From assembly GCF_000429025.1 (NCBI RefSeq), contig NZ_AUBB01000030.1, positions 1 through 64,000 on the forward strand: a DNA stretch of 64,000 nucleotides, written 5' to 3'. Each line of letters opens with the position of its first letter. Position 1 is the first letter of the stretch. The notes under the pieces are model-generated. The model was given only the letters and a program-made list of their open reading frames with translations. It was not told the DNA's origin and ran no database searches. Positions 56,007 through 64,000 of the stretch are shown in pieces. Origin of the DNA: Actinospineispora spinosispora DSM 44797 (lineage in GTDB: Bacteria; Actinomycetota; Actinomycetes; Mycobacteriales; Pseudonocardiaceae). Position numbers and translations under genes: made by a program.

Positions 56007-59000
56007 ATGTCTCGTGGATACCCCTTGTCCTTCAGCCAGCAGCGGCTGTGGTTCCAGGAGGCCGTGGCACCCGGCAATCGCGGTTACCTTGACCAGGTCG
56101 CGTTCCTGGTGCACGGCGTCCTCGACATCGGCGCGCTCCGGCGGGCGTTCGACCGCCTCTTCGAGCGACACTCGACGCTGCGTACCACCTTCGAGGTCGC
56201 GCCGGGGGCCGCGGCTCCTACTCAGGTCGTGCACGCCGGGCATGGCTTCGAGCTGCCTCTGGTCGAGGTCGCACCACAATCCCCGATCGATCGCCGGGAG
56301 ACCGTACGCGCCGAGGCGGTCCGGTTGGCCGAGGCGGGTTTCGACCTCGGCACGGGTCCGCTGTTGCGGGCGACGCTGATCTCGTGGGGACCAGAGCAAC
56401 ACGCCCTGATCGTGATCGCGCACCACATCGTCGTGGATGGCTGGTCATTCGCGGTCATCACCGACGAACTCTCCACGCTCTACGCCGCGGAAGCCGGTGG
56501 TCTCGCGCCGGATTTGGCGCCGCTGCCCCTTCAGTACACCGACTTCGTGCTCCGGCAGCGTGACGACCTTGCCGGCGAGCAGGCCGAGGAGGAGCTGACC
56601 TTCTGGGCGCAACACCTGGCAGGCATACCCGATCGCCTCACCCTTCCGACCGACCGCCCGCGCCCCGAGAAGCAGACCTACTCGGGCGACACACTGAACG
56701 TGGACCTGTCCGATACCGCCGCCGACGCCGTCGCCACGCTCTGCGCTGACACCCGGACGACCCCGTACATGACGCTCACCGCCGCGGTCTCGGTAGTGCT
56801 GCGCGCCATGGCAAGCCAGGACGACATCGTCGTCGGCACCCCGGTCGCCGGGCGGGCGCACTCGGCGTCAGAAGGCCTCATCGGCCTGTTCCTCAACATG
56901 ATCGCCGTACGGGTGCGCATCGACCCGGACCGCTCGCTGCGCGAGCTGCTGCGCGACACGCGCACCTCGGTGCTGCGCTCGCTGGCCCATCAGTCGACGC
57001 CGTTCGAACAGGTCGTGGAGGGTCTGCGGGTCACCCGGCTGCCCGACGCCTCTCCGGTCTTCCAGGTGTCCGTGCTGGTGAGCAACCTGCCGCCGCCGAT
57101 ACTCCGGCTGACCGGAACGACCATCGAACCCGTGGTGGTGGAGCTGGACGGTTCCCGCTACGACCTCACCACGACGTTCATCGAGCGCGAGGGTCGGTGG
57201 CGGCTGCGACTGAACTACAACACCGACCTGTTCGACGAGGCGACGATGCGGCTGCTCGTCGAGCGGATCGAGACCGTGCTCGTACACGGCGCGACCCACC
57301 TCGAAGACCCGGTGCGCACGCTTCCGATCATCGGCGGGATGGAACGGCGCACCCTCGCCGCCAACGGCAACGTCGCGGCGGACGGACCAGAGGCCGAAGC
57401 GGTCGACGTCATCGACCTGCTCGCCGACCGCGCCGCGGCGATGCCCACGGCGACCGCGCTGATCGACGATGAGCGAAGCATGTCGTACGCCGAACTCAAT
57501 ACCCGCTCCACCGAGCTCGCCCGCGCACTGGGCGCGGCCGGGGTACGCGCCGGTGATGTGGTCGCCACCATGATGTCCCGGAGCATTCAGCTGCCGATCA
57601 CCGTCGTAGCGCTGTGGAAGGCCGGGGCCTGCTTCCTACCGCTGGACGGCACCCACCCCCGGACCCGCATGAGTCTCATGATCGACCGGGCTCGGCCAAC
57701 GCTGGTCATCGCGGATGCGGTCTTCGCCGACAGCGCCCGCGAGCTCACGACCGAGGTGACCACCTATGACTCTCTGGCCGGGTGGACGCCCACTGGGCTC
57801 GCTCGGCAGGCATCCAGGGATCCGGCCCGTGCGGCATACCTGATGTTCACCTCAGGCTCCACCGGCATCCCCAAGGGTGTCGTGGTATCTCGAGGGGCGC
57901 TCGCCGCCTTCTGCGTGGCGGCGCTGGACGTGGTGGACCCTCAGCCGGACGACATCAGCTTGAGCATCACGACCTACACCTTCGACATCTCGCTGCTGGA
58001 GTACCTGGTCCCGCTCCTGCGCGGTGCCGCCGTACGGCTGTGCCCCGGCGACGCCACCGACATCGACGGTGTGCGGCGGGCGCTGGCCACCCCCGGGCTG
58101 TCGCTGGCGGGTGGCACACCGACCACCTGGCGTTCCGTTCTCGATTCAGGGGCTGCACTGCCGCCCGGCCTTCAGATCATGCTCGGCGGCGAAGCGACCC
58201 CGGACGACCTCGCGCATCGGCTTCGCGAGGCGGGTGCGGGATTGTGGAGCTTCTACGGACCGACCGAAGCGACCGTCTACGCCACGGTCACCCGCTATCA
58301 CCCCCCTTCCTCGGACGACGGGGCCTCTGACGGCGGGGCTGAGGTGGCGTTCCGTCACGACGACCTCGGGAGGCCGTTCGGCGCCAGCACGGTGCGGGTG
58401 CTGGACGAGGACGGCGCGCTCACCCCGATCGGCGTGAGCGGAACGATCCACCTCGGTGGACCGCAGCTGGCCGACGGGTACCTGGGCAGGCCGGAGGAGA
58501 CCGCGCGCCGTTTCATCGACGTCGACGGTGTGCACCTCTACGACACCGGCGATCGAGGGCGGTGGTCCAGTGACGGGCGGCTGCTGTTCGAGGGGCGCTC
58601 GGACAGTCAGGTGAAGTTGCACGGCTTCCGCGTGGAGTTGAGCGAGATCGAGTTGCATCTGCGCAGGCACTCCGGTCTGCGGGATGCCGCAGTACTGCTC
58701 GCCGATCTCGGCACCGGCACACCCGAGCTGGTCGCGCACCTGACCGCGACGACGAGCGGTGAGGCTTCGCTCACCGCCGACGAGCTGCGCCGCTGGCTGG
58801 CTGCCCAACTGCCCGGCTACATGGTACCGGCGATCTACACCTACCATTCCGAGCTGCCGAGGACCGGCAACGGCAAACTGGATCGCCGGGCCCTGCTCGC
58901 CTCGTCCACCCACCCCACCGCCGTCGCTGCTCCGGTGGACGACGACCTGGTCACCGCGGTGTGCCAGCTCGTCGCCGACACCCTGAACGTCGACGGCGTC

Positions 59001-59732
59001 AGGGTCGACGACGGCTTCTTCACCATCGGCGGCACATCGCTGCTCGCGGTAGAGCTGGTCCTACGGCTCAACGAGCTGGTAGGGGTGCGGTTCAGTCCGG
59101 CCGACGTCGCCGCCGCCCCCACGCCCCTCGCCCTCGCCGGCCGTATCGCTGAACAGGTGGGGCGCGGAGAGACGGCCGTGCACGCCCTCGCCACGCTCCG
59201 CCCGACACCGGCCCCGGCGTTCCCGGTCGTCTTCCTGCCCTCGTCGACGGGGACCTGTTGGGAGTCGGTGGCGCTGCTCTCCTCGATCCCCAGGGAGTTC
59301 GCGGTCGTCGGCCTACAGGTGACCCCGGAGTACCACGACGACCCGGTCACCGCATTCGCCGACCTGCTCGAAGACTCCTTCGAGGGCGCACCGTGCGTGC
59401 TCGTCGGCTGGGGCGAGGGTGCGGCCGTCACCGCCTGCGAGCTCGCTGATGAGCTGGCCGGACGAGACACAGCCGTGCCGCTCACCATCGTGCGCGGCTC
59501 AGGGAACGAGCGACCGCGCGAGCACACCGCTCGCGGGCACACCGAGCTGGTCGTCTTCAGCGCTCCCGGTGACGATCCCTCGCGCGCCGAACTGCGGGAC
59601 TGGGTGGAGCGGGCGGCGATCGCGACACACGTGGTCGAGCTGGCGGCCGGAGCGGCGCCGATCGCGATAGCGGACGAGGTGGCCGGGGTGCTGCACAAGC
59701 ACCTCACCCGAGTGTCCGAGGTAGCCCACTGA
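56007..59732 (+). CDS. NRPS module C-A-PCP with degenerate thioesterase-like end
   Basis: 1241 residues from ATG at 56007 (AGGAGA six bases upstream). C domain: FSQQRLWF and HHIVVDG (about 139-145), complete. A domain (about 470-960): FTSGSTGIPKG, TYTFDISLLEY, SFYGPTEATVYAT and NGKLDRR. My reading of the specificity residues is D-I-L-G-M-G-F-V-Y-K, with no exact match known to me; it shares the D-I-L...G frame with glycine codes. PCP: FFTIGGTSLL. The last 180 residues follow a type I thioesterase (VVFLPSSTGTCWESVALLSS, then VLVGWGEGAAVTACELADEL), but the nucleophile elbow GxSxG is GWGEG: residue 1136 is GGC (Gly), one base from AGC (Ser). Hydrolytic or cyclising release by this domain is therefore unlikely. 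Head of the rightward operon, divergent from the A-PCP gene. Confidence 0.93.
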   Translation: MSRGYPLSFSQQRLWFQEAVAPGNRGYLDQVAFLVHGVLDIGALRRAFDRLFERHSTLRTTFEVAPGAAAPTQVVHAGHGFELPLVEVAPQSPIDRRETVRAEAVRLAEAGFDLGTGPLLRATLISWGPEQHALIVIAHHIVVDGWSFAVITDELSTLYAAEAGGLAPDLAPLPLQYTDFVLRQRDDLAGEQAEEELTFWAQHLAGIPDRLTLPTDRPRPEKQTYSGDTLNVDLSDTAADAVATLCADTRTTPYMTLTAAVSVVLRAMASQDDIVVGTPVAGRAHSASEGLIGLFLNMIAVRVRIDPDRSLRELLRDTRTSVLRSLAHQSTPFEQVVEGLRVTRLPDASPVFQVSVLVSNLPPPILRLTGTTIEPVVVELDGSRYDLTTTFIEREGRWRLRLNYNTDLFDEATMRLLVERIETVLVHGATHLEDPVRTLPIIGGMERRTLAANGNVAADGPEAEAVDVIDLLADRAAAMPTATALIDDERSMSYAELNTRSTELARALGAAGVRAGDVVATMMSRSIQLPITVVALWKAGACFLPLDGTHPRTRMSLMIDRARPTLVIADAVFADSARELTTEVTTYDSLAGWTPTGLARQASRDPARAAYLMFTSGSTGIPKGVVVSRGALAAFCVAALDVVDPQPDDISLSITTYTFDISLLEYLVPLLRGAAVRLCPGDATDIDGVRRALATPGLSLAGGTPTTWRSVLDSGAALPPGLQIMLGGEATPDDLAHRLREAGAGLWSFYGPTEATVYATVTRYHPPSSDDGASDGGAEVAFRHDDLGRPFGASTVRVLDEDGALTPIGVSGTIHLGGPQLADGYLGRPEETARRFIDVDGVHLYDTGDRGRWSSDGRLLFEGRSDSQVKLHGFRVELSEIELHLRRHSGLRDAAVLLADLGTGTPELVAHLTATTSGEASLTADELRRWLAAQLPGYMVPAIYTYHSELPRTGNGKLDRRALLASSTHPTAVAAPVDDDLVTAVCQLVADTLNVDGVRVDDGFFTIGGTSLLAVELVLRLNELVGVRFSPADVAAAPTPLALAGRIAEQVGRGETAVHALATLRPTPAPAFPVVFLPSSTGTCWESVALLSSIPREFAVVGLQVTPEYHDDPVTAFADLLEDSFEGAPCVLVGWGEGAAVTACELADELAGRDTAVPLTIVRGSGNERPREHTARGHTELVVFSAPGDDPSRAELRDWVERAAIATHVVELAAGAAPIAIADEVAGVLHKHLTRVSEVAH

Positions 59733-59753
59733 TCCGGGCTACCCGTCGAACCC

Positions 59754-59762
59754 GAGGAAAGG
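59754..59762 (+). promoter_or_regulatory. Strong ribosome binding site for a TTG start
   Basis: GAGGAAAGG lies six bases before TTG at 59769 and supports that start over any later ATG. Confidence 0.75.
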
Positions 59763-59768
59763 CGTCCG

Positions 59769-60956
59769 TTGTCTCTGCACCTTCCCCCTTCCGACACGAG
59801 TGACCTCAAGCGCCGGACCGACACCGTGGCCAAGGTGGCCGCGAGCGCGGCGGACGACGTAGACCGCACCGCGTCCTTCCCTGAGGAGGCGATGGCTGCG
59901 CTGCGCGAACAGGGGCTGCTCAGGCCCGGCCCCGGCGCCGAGCCCGGCCGGTACTGGAGCGCCCGCGAGGTGCTGGCGGTGTCGGCCACACTGGGACAGG
60001 CCTGCGCATCAACCGCGATGATCTGGGCCATGCACCAGGGCCAGCTGCTCAGCGTCGCCCGCCAGCGCACCGCTACCGAGGCCGCCCGGTCGTTCGTCGA
60101 CGCGGCATGGCATTCCCAGCCGCTGGTCGCCAGCCTGATGTCCGAGCGGCGAGCGGTGAACCCGCGCCACGGCAACGCGGCGTGCACGGACGACGGCCCG
60201 GGCCGCATCGTCATCGAGAAGGACGTCTCCGTCGCGTCGTACCTCGACCGCGCGGACGCCGCACTCGTCGTGGCCCGCCGGTCCCCGGACGCCCCGCTCA
60301 CCGACCAGCTGCTGGTGCTCGCCGACCGGAGCGAGGTCGAGGTCACCAAGCCCACCCCGTGGCTGGCTCTCGGTATGCGCGGCACGGCGAGCGGCGGCTG
60401 CTCAGCCGTGATCCGCACCTCGCGCGCCAACATCCTTCCCGACACCTTCAGCGAGACCTCCGCGCACACCACGACCCCGCTGACCCATATCGGCTGGGCA
60501 GGTTGCTGGTGGGGAATCGCCCGTGCCGCGGTCGACCGCAGCCGCCGCTACCTCCAGACGCCGGCGCGGTCCGCCGGCGAGCTGGCCGCGGTGAAGGCGG
60601 TCCGGCTTGCCCGGCTGACCCGGCTGAACGACCAGATCCGCAGCGAAGCGGTGGCGCTGGCCGACGTCTTCGACGCCGAGGCGGGAACCCGGGAATCGTC
60701 CGGCGCCTTGCAGGTCAACAATCTGCGGCTGTCAGTGGCGGAGACGGCGTCCACCGTCGTCCTCGAAGCGCTGGAGGTGATCGGCATCGACGCCTACCGG
60801 GAGAGAGAAGCGAGCCGATTCAGCCTGAGCAGGCACCTGCGCGACGTCGTCTCCGCCCGCGTGATGATGAGCGCGGACCGCCTGCAGCTGGCCAACGCGA
60901 CCTTCGCCCGGCTCCCTGACGACGACCCGTTCGTCGCCGCTGGCCTGCGCGACTAG
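59769..60956 (+). CDS. Acyl-CoA dehydrogenase-like flavoenzyme
   Basis: 395 residues starting with TTG. An all-helical N-terminal domain (FPEEAMAALREQGLLRP, VLAVSATLGQACASTAMIWA), a beta domain around PTPWLALGMRGTASGGCSAV and a C-terminal helical domain (LTRLNDQIRSEAVALADVFD, HLRDVVSARVMMSADRLQLA) fit the acyl-CoA dehydrogenase / flavin-dependent monooxygenase superfamily. In NRPS/PKS clusters such enzymes desaturate or hydroxylate carrier-bound chains. It follows the NRPS by 36 bp in the same operon. The catalytic Glu cannot be placed with confidence. Its stop codon lies inside the left terminal repeat of the downstream element. Confidence 0.82.
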   Translation: MSLHLPPSDTSDLKRRTDTVAKVAASAADDVDRTASFPEEAMAALREQGLLRPGPGAEPGRYWSAREVLAVSATLGQACASTAMIWAMHQGQLLSVARQRTATEAARSFVDAAWHSQPLVASLMSERRAVNPRHGNAACTDDGPGRIVIEKDVSVASYLDRADAALVVARRSPDAPLTDQLLVLADRSEVEVTKPTPWLALGMRGTASGGCSAVIRTSRANILPDTFSETSAHTTTPLTHIGWAGCWWGIARAAVDRSRRYLQTPARSAGELAAVKAVRLARLTRLNDQIRSEAVALADVFDAEAGTRESSGALQVNNLRLSVAETASTVVLEALEVIGIDAYREREASRFSLSRHLRDVVSARVMMSADRLQLANATFARLPDDDPFVAAGLRD

Positions 60957-61184
60957 ATGATCGATTCCTAAGTCGGTGCTGATCAGAGGTGGCCAGACCC
61001 GCGAGTCGCTGGATTGTGCTGCGCGAGTCGCTAGATTCTGCCGGCCGCCGATCCTGGCTCGCTGAGCGAAACCCCCGACCCGCACAGCAAAATCCCGCGA
61101 CTCGCGCTGCACAATCTCCCGACTCGCGCTGCACAATCCAGCGACTCGCCGGACAGCCGAGCTCATGGGAATCGATCATCTAGT
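60952..61184. mobile_element. 233-bp MITE-like palindromic element between convergent genes
   Basis: Perfect 17-bp terminal inverted repeats ACTAGATGATCGATTCC (60952-60968) and its complement (61168-61184). A 30-bp subterminal inverted pair (61001-61030 and 61120-61149, one mismatch) is built from a GCGAGTCG...GATTGTGC unit that occurs twice on one strand and three times on the other. GCG on each flank may be a 3-bp target duplication. No coding capacity. It probably ends transcription from both sides. Confidence 0.8.
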
Positions 61185-61193
61185 GCGGCGTGG

Positions 61194-64000
61194 TCACCTT
61201 GCTGGCTCGAATCGCCCAGCCAGGTAGCTCACGAGCTCGGCGGCGGTCGGGTGATCGAAGACCAGTGTCGTCCGCAGACGCAGGCCGGTGCTCGCGCTGA
61301 GCCGGTTACGCAGGTCGACGGCGCTCATCGAGCTGAACCCCAGATCCTGCAGAGATCGGTCCGGCTCGACGTCCTCGGCGGCCTGGTAACCGAGGACATC
61401 CCCGATCTCGGTACACACCAGCTCGAGCAACAGGCGTTCGCGCTCCGGCGCGGAGACCGCCGCGATGCGCCGAGCCCAGGTCTCCCTGCTCTGCCGCGCG
61501 GTGTCCGGTGCCGGTTCCCGCATCGGCGGCGATCCCAGTCCCGCCGTGGCCACCACTGCCCCTCCGCTGCCGAGGGCGGCGTCGAACCGTCTCAACCCGG
61601 TCCGCGAGTCCATGCCCGGCGCGAGGGAACCGATCGAGGCGACGGACACCCCGTTCCGGTCGGTGACGACCGCCGAGAAGGCGCCCGCACTCGACGGCGA
61701 GATCCGGATCCGCACCGCCGACGCCGAGGTGTCGGGCAACGTCACGTCTTTCCAGGAGGACGGCAGTTGCCGCGCGCTCGCCCCGTCCGCTGTCCGAGCG
61801 AGCAGCACCGCGTGCAGAACGGAGTCCAGCAGTGCCGGGTGCAGCGTCTGGAAGGTGTCGCCGACACCGCCGTCCGGTGCGGCGGCCTCAGCGAAGACCT
61901 CCGCACCCCGCTGCCACATCGCCCGGAGCCCGTGCCGGGGCGGAAGGCGCGGGTCAGCGTCGGTGAGCTCGACCTCGACGGCTCCGGGAGGAGGCCATTC
62001 GCCCAGCTCGACGGTCTCTGGCACAGCGGTCTCCGGCACAGCGGCTAGGAGCACCCCGGTGGCGTGGCGGACCCACTCAGCGGAGTCGGTGTTCCCGGGC
62101 CGTGAATGCGCCCGCAGTGCCCGGCGTCCGCCGTCGTCCCGGCCGACCACGAGCTGTATCTCGACAGCCGAACCTGCCGGCACGACCAACGGAGACTCGA
62201 CGGTGAGCGCCTCGATGCGGCCGCAGCCGAGCCTGCGACCGACGTAGGCGGCTGCTTCGACGAAGGCGGCCCCGGGCAGCTCGACGATTCCACCGGCGGC
62301 GTGGTCGACCGACCAGTGCCGCCCTGTCGAGGAGAACCTGCCGGTGAACACCACTCCCCCGTCGTCGGCGAGGTCCAGCTCGGCGGTGAGCAGCGGGTGG
62401 TCGAGTTCGACCATCCCCGGTGCCCTGCCCGCGCGCGCGTTCATCTGCGGGGTGCACCAGTACCGCGTGCGACGGAAGGCATAGGTGGGCAGGTCCACCG
62501 TGACCGCGCGGGGAATGGCCGGCGCCCAGGTCACGGGGACGTTGTGGACGTGCAGCTCGGCCAGCGACATGAGAAACCGCGTGCTGGAGTCGGTCTCTCG
62601 GTCGAGCGAGCAGACGGCGACCCCTCGATGCTCGGCCGCCGCATCGGCCAGCTCATGGAGGAGCACCGGATGCGGGCTGCACTCGACGAAGATGTGGTGC
62701 CCGTCAGCGGCGAGCCGTTCCACGGTGCGCGCCAGTTCGACGGTCTCGCGGAGATTCCGATACCAGTACTCGGCGTCGAGCCGCTCAGTGACCATCGGAG
62801 CGGCGTTCACCGTGGAGTAGAAGGCGATGTCCGCGGTCTTCGGTGTGATGCCGGCGAGGTCGTCGAGCAACGCGTCGCGGACAGGTTCGACGTGTGCCGA
62901 GTGAGACGCGTAGTCGACCGGGATCCGACGGACCCAGACGTGATCGGCGGCGCATTCGGCGAGTAGGTCGTCCAGCGCCGCTGCACTGCCGGAGACCACC
63001 GTCGACCGGGCTCCGTTGACCGCCGCGACCGACAACGCGCCCGAGCGCATGGCCGACCGCTCTCCTAGATCGTCCACGGACAGGGCGACCGACGCCATGG
63101 CACCGGTGCCGCTGAGCCTGCCGAGTGTTCGGCTGCGCAGCGCCACCACCTGGGCCGCGTCGTCGAGCGACAGTACGCCCGCGACGCAGGCGGCGGCGAT
63201 CTCACCTTGGGAGCTGCCGACCACGGCATCGGGCTGGACCCCGTGCGCCCGCCACAGGGCGGCCAGCGCGACCATCACCGCGAACAGCAGCGGCTGGATG
63301 ACATCCACCCGCTGCCAGAGCGGCGAGTCTTCCGGCGCGTGCAGCACGTCCACGACCGACCATGACACCCAAGGCGCCAGCGCGCGGTCACACTCGGCCA
63401 GCCGCTGCGCGAACGTCGGTGAGGATTCGAGCAGCTCCACCGCCATACCTGCCCATTGAGACCCCTGGCCAGGGAAGACGAAGACCACCTTGCCCTTGGT
63501 CTTCGGTCGCACCACGCCGGAGATCACGGTGCCACTAGTGATCGGGGTGTCGGGTGTCCCCTCGGCGACCGCCCGCACACCCGCACGCAGCTCGGCACGG
63601 CTACTGCCCAGCACCACGGCCCGGTGCTCGAACGTCGATCGGGTGGACGACAGTGACCAGGCGACGTCCGCGACCGGAACCCGCGGATTGCGGTCCAGCC
63701 AGTCGTCCAGCTTCGCCGCCTGAGCACGCAGTGCGTCCGCACCCCGACCGGACACGAGCCAGGCCGTGACCCCGGATGCCGAGGATGCCGGGGTCGGGTC
63801 GGGCAACGCTGCCGGTGCCTCTTCGATGATCAGATGCGCATTGGTGCCGGAGAGCCCGAAAGACGACACTCCGGCGCGGCGTGGCCGGCCAGGGACCGGT
63901 TTCCATTCCCTCGGCTCCTCCAGCAGGGTGACCGCGCCGCAATCCCAGTCCACCCTCGGGTTGGGTTCGGCTATGTGCAGAGTGGCGGGCAGCGTTCGGT
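61194..64000 (-). CDS. Type I PKS module KS-AT-DH-ACP (partial, continues beyond window)
   Basis: Open to the right edge; about 935 residues seen. The N-terminal part is the end of a ketosynthase (LPATLHIAEPNPRVDWDCGA, RRAGVSSFGLSGTNAHLI). AT: VFPGQGSQWAGMAVELL, GSSQGE in place of GHSQGE (Ser kept, His replaced by Ser) and VDYASHSAHVEP, the YASH motif of methylmalonyl-CoA specificity. DH: HAAGGIVELP fits HxxxGxxxxP and HPALLDSVLHA holds the partner Asp, but the usual YGPxF region is replaced. No ketoreductase lies between DH and carrier. ACP: LGFSSMSAVDLRNRL, Ser kept. No thioesterase at the C-terminus. It needs KR activity in trans for the DH to act, or the DH is silent. Confidence 0.93.
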   Translation of the reverse strand, partial: RTLPATLHIAEPNPRVDWDCGAVTLLEEPREWKPVPGRPRRAGVSSFGLSGTNAHLIIEEAPAALPDPTPASSASGVTAWLVSGRGADALRAQAAKLDDWLDRNPRVPVADVAWSLSSTRSTFEHRAVVLGSSRAELRAGVRAVAEGTPDTPITSGTVISGVVRPKTKGKVVFVFPGQGSQWAGMAVELLESSPTFAQRLAECDRALAPWVSWSVVDVLHAPEDSPLWQRVDVIQPLLFAVMVALAALWRAHGVQPDAVVGSSQGEIAAACVAGVLSLDDAAQVVALRSRTLGRLSGTGAMASVALSVDDLGERSAMRSGALSVAAVNGARSTVVSGSAAALDDLLAECAADHVWVRRIPVDYASHSAHVEPVRDALLDDLAGITPKTADIAFYSTVNAAPMVTERLDAEYWYRNLRETVELARTVERLAADGHHIFVECSPHPVLLHELADAAAEHRGVAVCSLDRETDSSTRFLMSLAELHVHNVPVTWAPAIPRAVTVDLPTYAFRRTRYWCTPQMNARAGRAPGMVELDHPLLTAELDLADDGGVVFTGRFSSTGRHWSVDHAAGGIVELPGAAFVEAAAYVGRRLGCGRIEALTVESPLVVPAGSAVEIQLVVGRDDGGRRALRAHSRPGNTDSAEWVRHATGVLLAAVPETAVPETVELGEWPPPGAVEVELTDADPRLPPRHGLRAMWQRGAEVFAEAAAPDGGVGDTFQTLHPALLDSVLHAVLLARTADGASARQLPSSWKDVTLPDTSASAVRIRISPSSAGAFSAVVTDRNGVSVASIGSLAPGMDSRTGLRRFDAALGSGGAVVATAGLGSPPMREPAPDTARQSRETWARRIAAVSAPERERLLLELVCTEIGDVLGYQAAEDVEPDRSLQDLGFSSMSAVDLRNRLSASTGLRLRTTLVFDHPTAAELVSYLAGRFEPAR

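Noticed and set aside
57400..58900. Firm substrate for the second adenylation domain
   Set aside because: My reading D-I-L-G-M-G-F-V-Y-K only partly resembles glycine codes; no exact match is known to me.
60997..61150. CRISPR array in the repeats between convergent genes
   Set aside because: Units are few, occur in both orientations and have no spacers of constant length; they form a hairpin within a MITE-like element.

Overview
The window is high-GC actinomycete DNA. Strongly GC-biased third codon positions, a DUF1023-type hydrolase, VapBC, and a StrR-regulated NRPS/PKS cluster suggest Nocardia or a relative in Mycobacteriales; the genus is inferred, not proven. It has two parts.

Part 1 (2-39208, + strand) is one gigantic open frame. 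It is already open at the left edge, so it is 5'-partial, and about 13,068 residues are visible. The product is a mosaic of MFS-type transporters, other membrane blocks, trypsin-fold relics, a DUF1023-like alpha/beta hydrolase, a PP2C phosphatase, a kinase-like domain, two ADP-ribosyltransferase (ART) domains flanking a Nudix hydrolase, a LysM-like domain and a decayed C-terminal PP2C. Most domain types occur twice, one copy often truncated or lacking catalytic residues. Linkers between them carry about 35 short motifs of the form [P/E/Q/T]-L-[S/N]-G-x-x-P and ten RGPP tetrapeptides, kept at peptide level with varying codons. Several segments look like internal signal peptides. I read it as a candidate polyprotein or modular toxin/effector precursor.

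Part 2 (39.3-64 kb) is most of a hybrid NRPS/PKS cluster. A leftward group holds a class I aminotransferase, a GMC oxidoreductase and a PaaK-like acid-CoA ligase, followed by a StrR/ParB-type regulator (39308-40330). vapBC and a second StrR-type regulator (46264-47337) come next. A tightly coupled leftward operon starts at 55836: A-PCP with a threonine code, KS-AT-carrier-luciferase-like monooxygenase, a free condensation domain and a DegT aminotransferase. Divergent from it is a rightward pair: C-A-PCP with a thioesterase-like end whose nucleophile Ser is Gly, and an acyl-CoA-dehydrogenase-like flavoenzyme. A leftward PKS (KS-AT-DH-ACP, no KR) runs off the right edge.

The divergent promoter holds a perfect 44-bp palindrome whose outer half-sites resemble StrR/NovG operators, which links the two ParB-type regulators to the biosynthetic operons. 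Other non-coding structures are a 66-bp palindromic element present twice (39227, 45616) with compensatory changes in its stem, and a 233-bp MITE-like element between convergent genes (60952-61184).
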